This document shows positions 62,978 to 64,000 of a DNA stretch of 64,000 bases, piece by piece. The stretch covers positions 2,356,001-2,420,000 of the forward strand of contig NZ_LR824569.1 of NCBI RefSeq assembly GCF_903969135.1, given 5' to 3'. Position 1 is the stretch's first letter, and each line of letters starts with the position of its first letter. The position numbers and the translations under genes were made by a program. This DNA is from Chryseobacterium sp. JV274 (lineage in GTDB: Bacteria; Bacteroidota; Bacteroidia; Flavobacteriales; Weeksellaceae). Below the pieces are notes generated by a model. It worked only from the letters and a program-made list of their open reading frames with translations, was not told the origin of the DNA and did not search any database.

Positions 62978-63442
62978 TTATAGAAATATTTGACGGTCAA
63001 GAATATTCTCAAAGATTTCTCTAATTTGTTCTTGTTTATCAAGAATTATATCCTGTTCTTTTGAATCTAAAACATCTGATATTTGACTATCCTTATAGAT
63101 TTCTTGATATTCCTCATCATAGTAGTTATATAGTTCTTTTACTAATTCTGACGGATAAATTTTCACAAGTTTGTCAATGGTATCATTCTTTAAATCAAGA
63201 TGCCTAATTGCGGAAAGTTCTTTCAATTCAAATCTAAAAAGACTAATATCATCAGCCCATATTACCCATTTAATTTTATCGTTAACATAACCAAGAAACT
63301 TAACATTGTTTTTGATGTTATATAATCTATCAAATGGGCTTGAAATATTTAATTGGTTGAATATAGATTTAGTTAAATTTTTATTATCTAATTTAACTAC
63401 ACTTATATTAATAGTTGTTGTTTTAGTAAAAAGTTCTTCCAT
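62978..63442 (-). CDS. Hypothetical protein, first gene of the Gabija-like operon
   Basis: A 154-residue soluble protein without a family I recognise. The N-terminal half is beta-rich (TTTINISVVKLDNKNLT; KFLGYVNDKIKWVIWADD); the C-terminal half is acidic and helical (LVKELYNYYDEEYQEIYKDS; KQEQIREIFENIL). No catalytic motif is seen. It is 23 bases upstream of the OLD nuclease and in the same direction, so it is probably part of the same defence operon; canonical Gabija has no such gene. It might be a regulator, inhibitor or sensor subunit. It is divergent to the gene starting at 63610. Confidence 0.65.
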   Translation of the reverse strand: MEELFTKTTTINISVVKLDNKNLTKSIFNQLNISSPFDRLYNIKNNVKFLGYVNDKIKWVIWADDISLFRFELKELSAIRHLDLKNDTIDKLVKIYPSELVKELYNYYDEEYQEIYKDSQISDVLDSKEQDIILDKQEQIREIFENILDRQIFL

Positions 63443-63609
63443 AATTCATTTAATATTAATTGTTTTTATACAAATATAATGAACATGGAGTAGGTTGAAT
63501 TGTATGTAAACAATAAAATAATTATATTAGAATAAAATTATAACACATTTAAGCAGTCAAATGTGCAGGCTTTAAAATCTAGCAGTTTAATAAATTTTGA
63601 AATTATATT

Positions 63610-64000
63610 ATGTCAATAGAAGTCCACATAGATAGTATTACCTTAGATATTCTTTCTCGAAGGCTCAAAAATACAGTTACTCCTATGGGGATATTGAATT
63701 GGCTCAATAATTTTGAAAAAGAAGAAACAGAAATAGCCATTGATTTTCTTAAACGTTTTACAGTTTATACCTCAAATGAAATTGAAGAAATTTTTCATGA
63801 GCAATTTAACAATATACTTAGAAAATTAGATAAATCAAAATCTCTAGTAGTTCATCCGATTGGTACTTTTGGAAAGAGTGGTAGTATGATGAGCTATTTA
63901 GTTAGAAAAACAAATATCTACAAAAATAATCCTCAAAGAATTGAATTATGTTCAAGTAGTGATTTATTGAAAAAATTTAATGTTGATAAGTATAATACGT
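63610..64000 (+). CDS. N-terminal part of a possible PRTase-like protein (3' end outside window)
   Basis: The frame is open from ATG 63610 to the window end (130 residues). It begins MSIEVHIDSITLDILSRRLK, contains ILNWLNNFEKEETEIAIDFL and VVHPIGTFGKSGSMMSYLVR. The pattern 'WLxNFxxxE-x-x-x-A-x-x-F-L-x-R-F-x-x-Y-x-x-x-E-I' followed by a G-x-x-G-K-S-G-S-x-M loop resembles the phosphoribosyltransferase-like proteins of bacterial conflict systems (PRTase-CE). The catalytic part is beyond the window, so the assignment is tentative. The shared intergenic region with the Gabija-like operon is 167 bases. Confidence 0.5.
   Translation, partial: MSIEVHIDSITLDILSRRLKNTVTPMGILNWLNNFEKEETEIAIDFLKRFTVYTSNEIEEIFHEQFNNILRKLDKSKSLVVHPIGTFGKSGSMMSYLVRKTNIYKNNPQRIELCSSSDLLKKFNVDKYNT

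Larger units (their letters stand above)
47119..64000. mobile_element. Accessory genomic island 3' of ssrA (right end outside window)
   Basis: Directly after the tmRNA 3' end the sequence becomes markedly AT-rich and gene content changes to ArdA antirestriction, unknown small genes and antiphage-type nucleases/NTPases, with no housekeeping gene to the window end. tmRNA and tRNA 3' ends are well-known targets of integrative elements. No integrase, conjugation gene or second copy of the tmRNA 3' end is seen in the window, so this could be a full element, a remnant or a defence island. The left boundary at about 47119 is inferred. Confidence 0.6.

Noticed and set aside
46400..64000. CRISPR array search in the island
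   Set aside because: No regularly spaced repeat-spacer series was seen; only the few short direct repeats listed.

Overview
The window comes from a member of the Bacteroidota, most likely Chryseobacterium or a close relative in the Weeksellaceae. The grounds are Por/type IX (T9SS) C-terminal sorting domains, promoters of the Bacteroidetes type (TTG, about 19-20 bases, TAnnTTTG), a DUF3467 gene after rpoC, DUF5777 and 'VGINT' secreted proteins, low GC, and the order rpsU - xerC - hpf - tRNAs - tuf - trnW - secE - nusG - rplKAJL - rpoBC. No 16S gene is present, so the genus is inference.

Region 1 (1-15.1 kb) holds ordinary chromosomal genes: the end of dinB, a cytoplasmic GH13 alpha-amylase, an unlisted 55-residue cysteine-rich bacteriocin-like peptide, a carboxylesterase, an AraC regulator, a frameshifted cupin gene before a zinc alcohol dehydrogenase, a divergent HxlR / NmrA-like pair with a visible operator, an NPP-type phosphodiesterase, a double-GNAT protein, a GrpB protein, and a tight five-gene envelope operon (DUF5777 barrel, CxxCH lipoprotein, YceI, ankyrin, DOMON-T9SS) behind a Crp/Fnr gene.

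Region 2 (15.1-46.5 kb, all minus strand) is the translation/transcription supercluster. Read in its own direction it runs rpsU, xerC, hpf, seven tRNAs, [RR-HK-CzcCBA metal efflux], tuf, trnW, secE, nusG, [three VGINT secreted proteins], rplK-A-J-L, [hypothetical, YadA-head-like protein, large T9SS protein], rpoB, rpoC, DUF3467. The gene order matches the E. coli thrU-tyrU-glyT-thrT-tufB-secE-nusG-rplKAJL-rpoBC order, but three accessory blocks (bracketed) break it, and the Thr-Tyr-Gly tRNA triplet is tandemly duplicated.

Region 3 (46.7-64.0 kb) begins with ssrA (tmRNA, tag GNEEFALAA). Directly after its 3' end the sequence becomes AT-rich and accessory: an ArdA-type antirestriction gene, several unrecognised genes, a 125-nt near-continuous hairpin, then a defence island. 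The island holds two giant co-directional genes (1329 aa Cap4/DUF4297-like nuclease fused to a STAND P-loop NTPase, and 1264 aa with a putative nuclease-like N-terminus and no P-loop). Convergent to them is a three-gene Gabija-like module (154 aa unknown, 519 aa OLD ATPase-TOPRIM nuclease, 334 aa minimal UvrD-type helicase). A gene cut by the window edge follows, possibly PRTase-like. The most likely novel system is the giant two-gene pair, followed by the compact Gabija variant. No integrase or second att site is visible, so the right island boundary lies outside the window.
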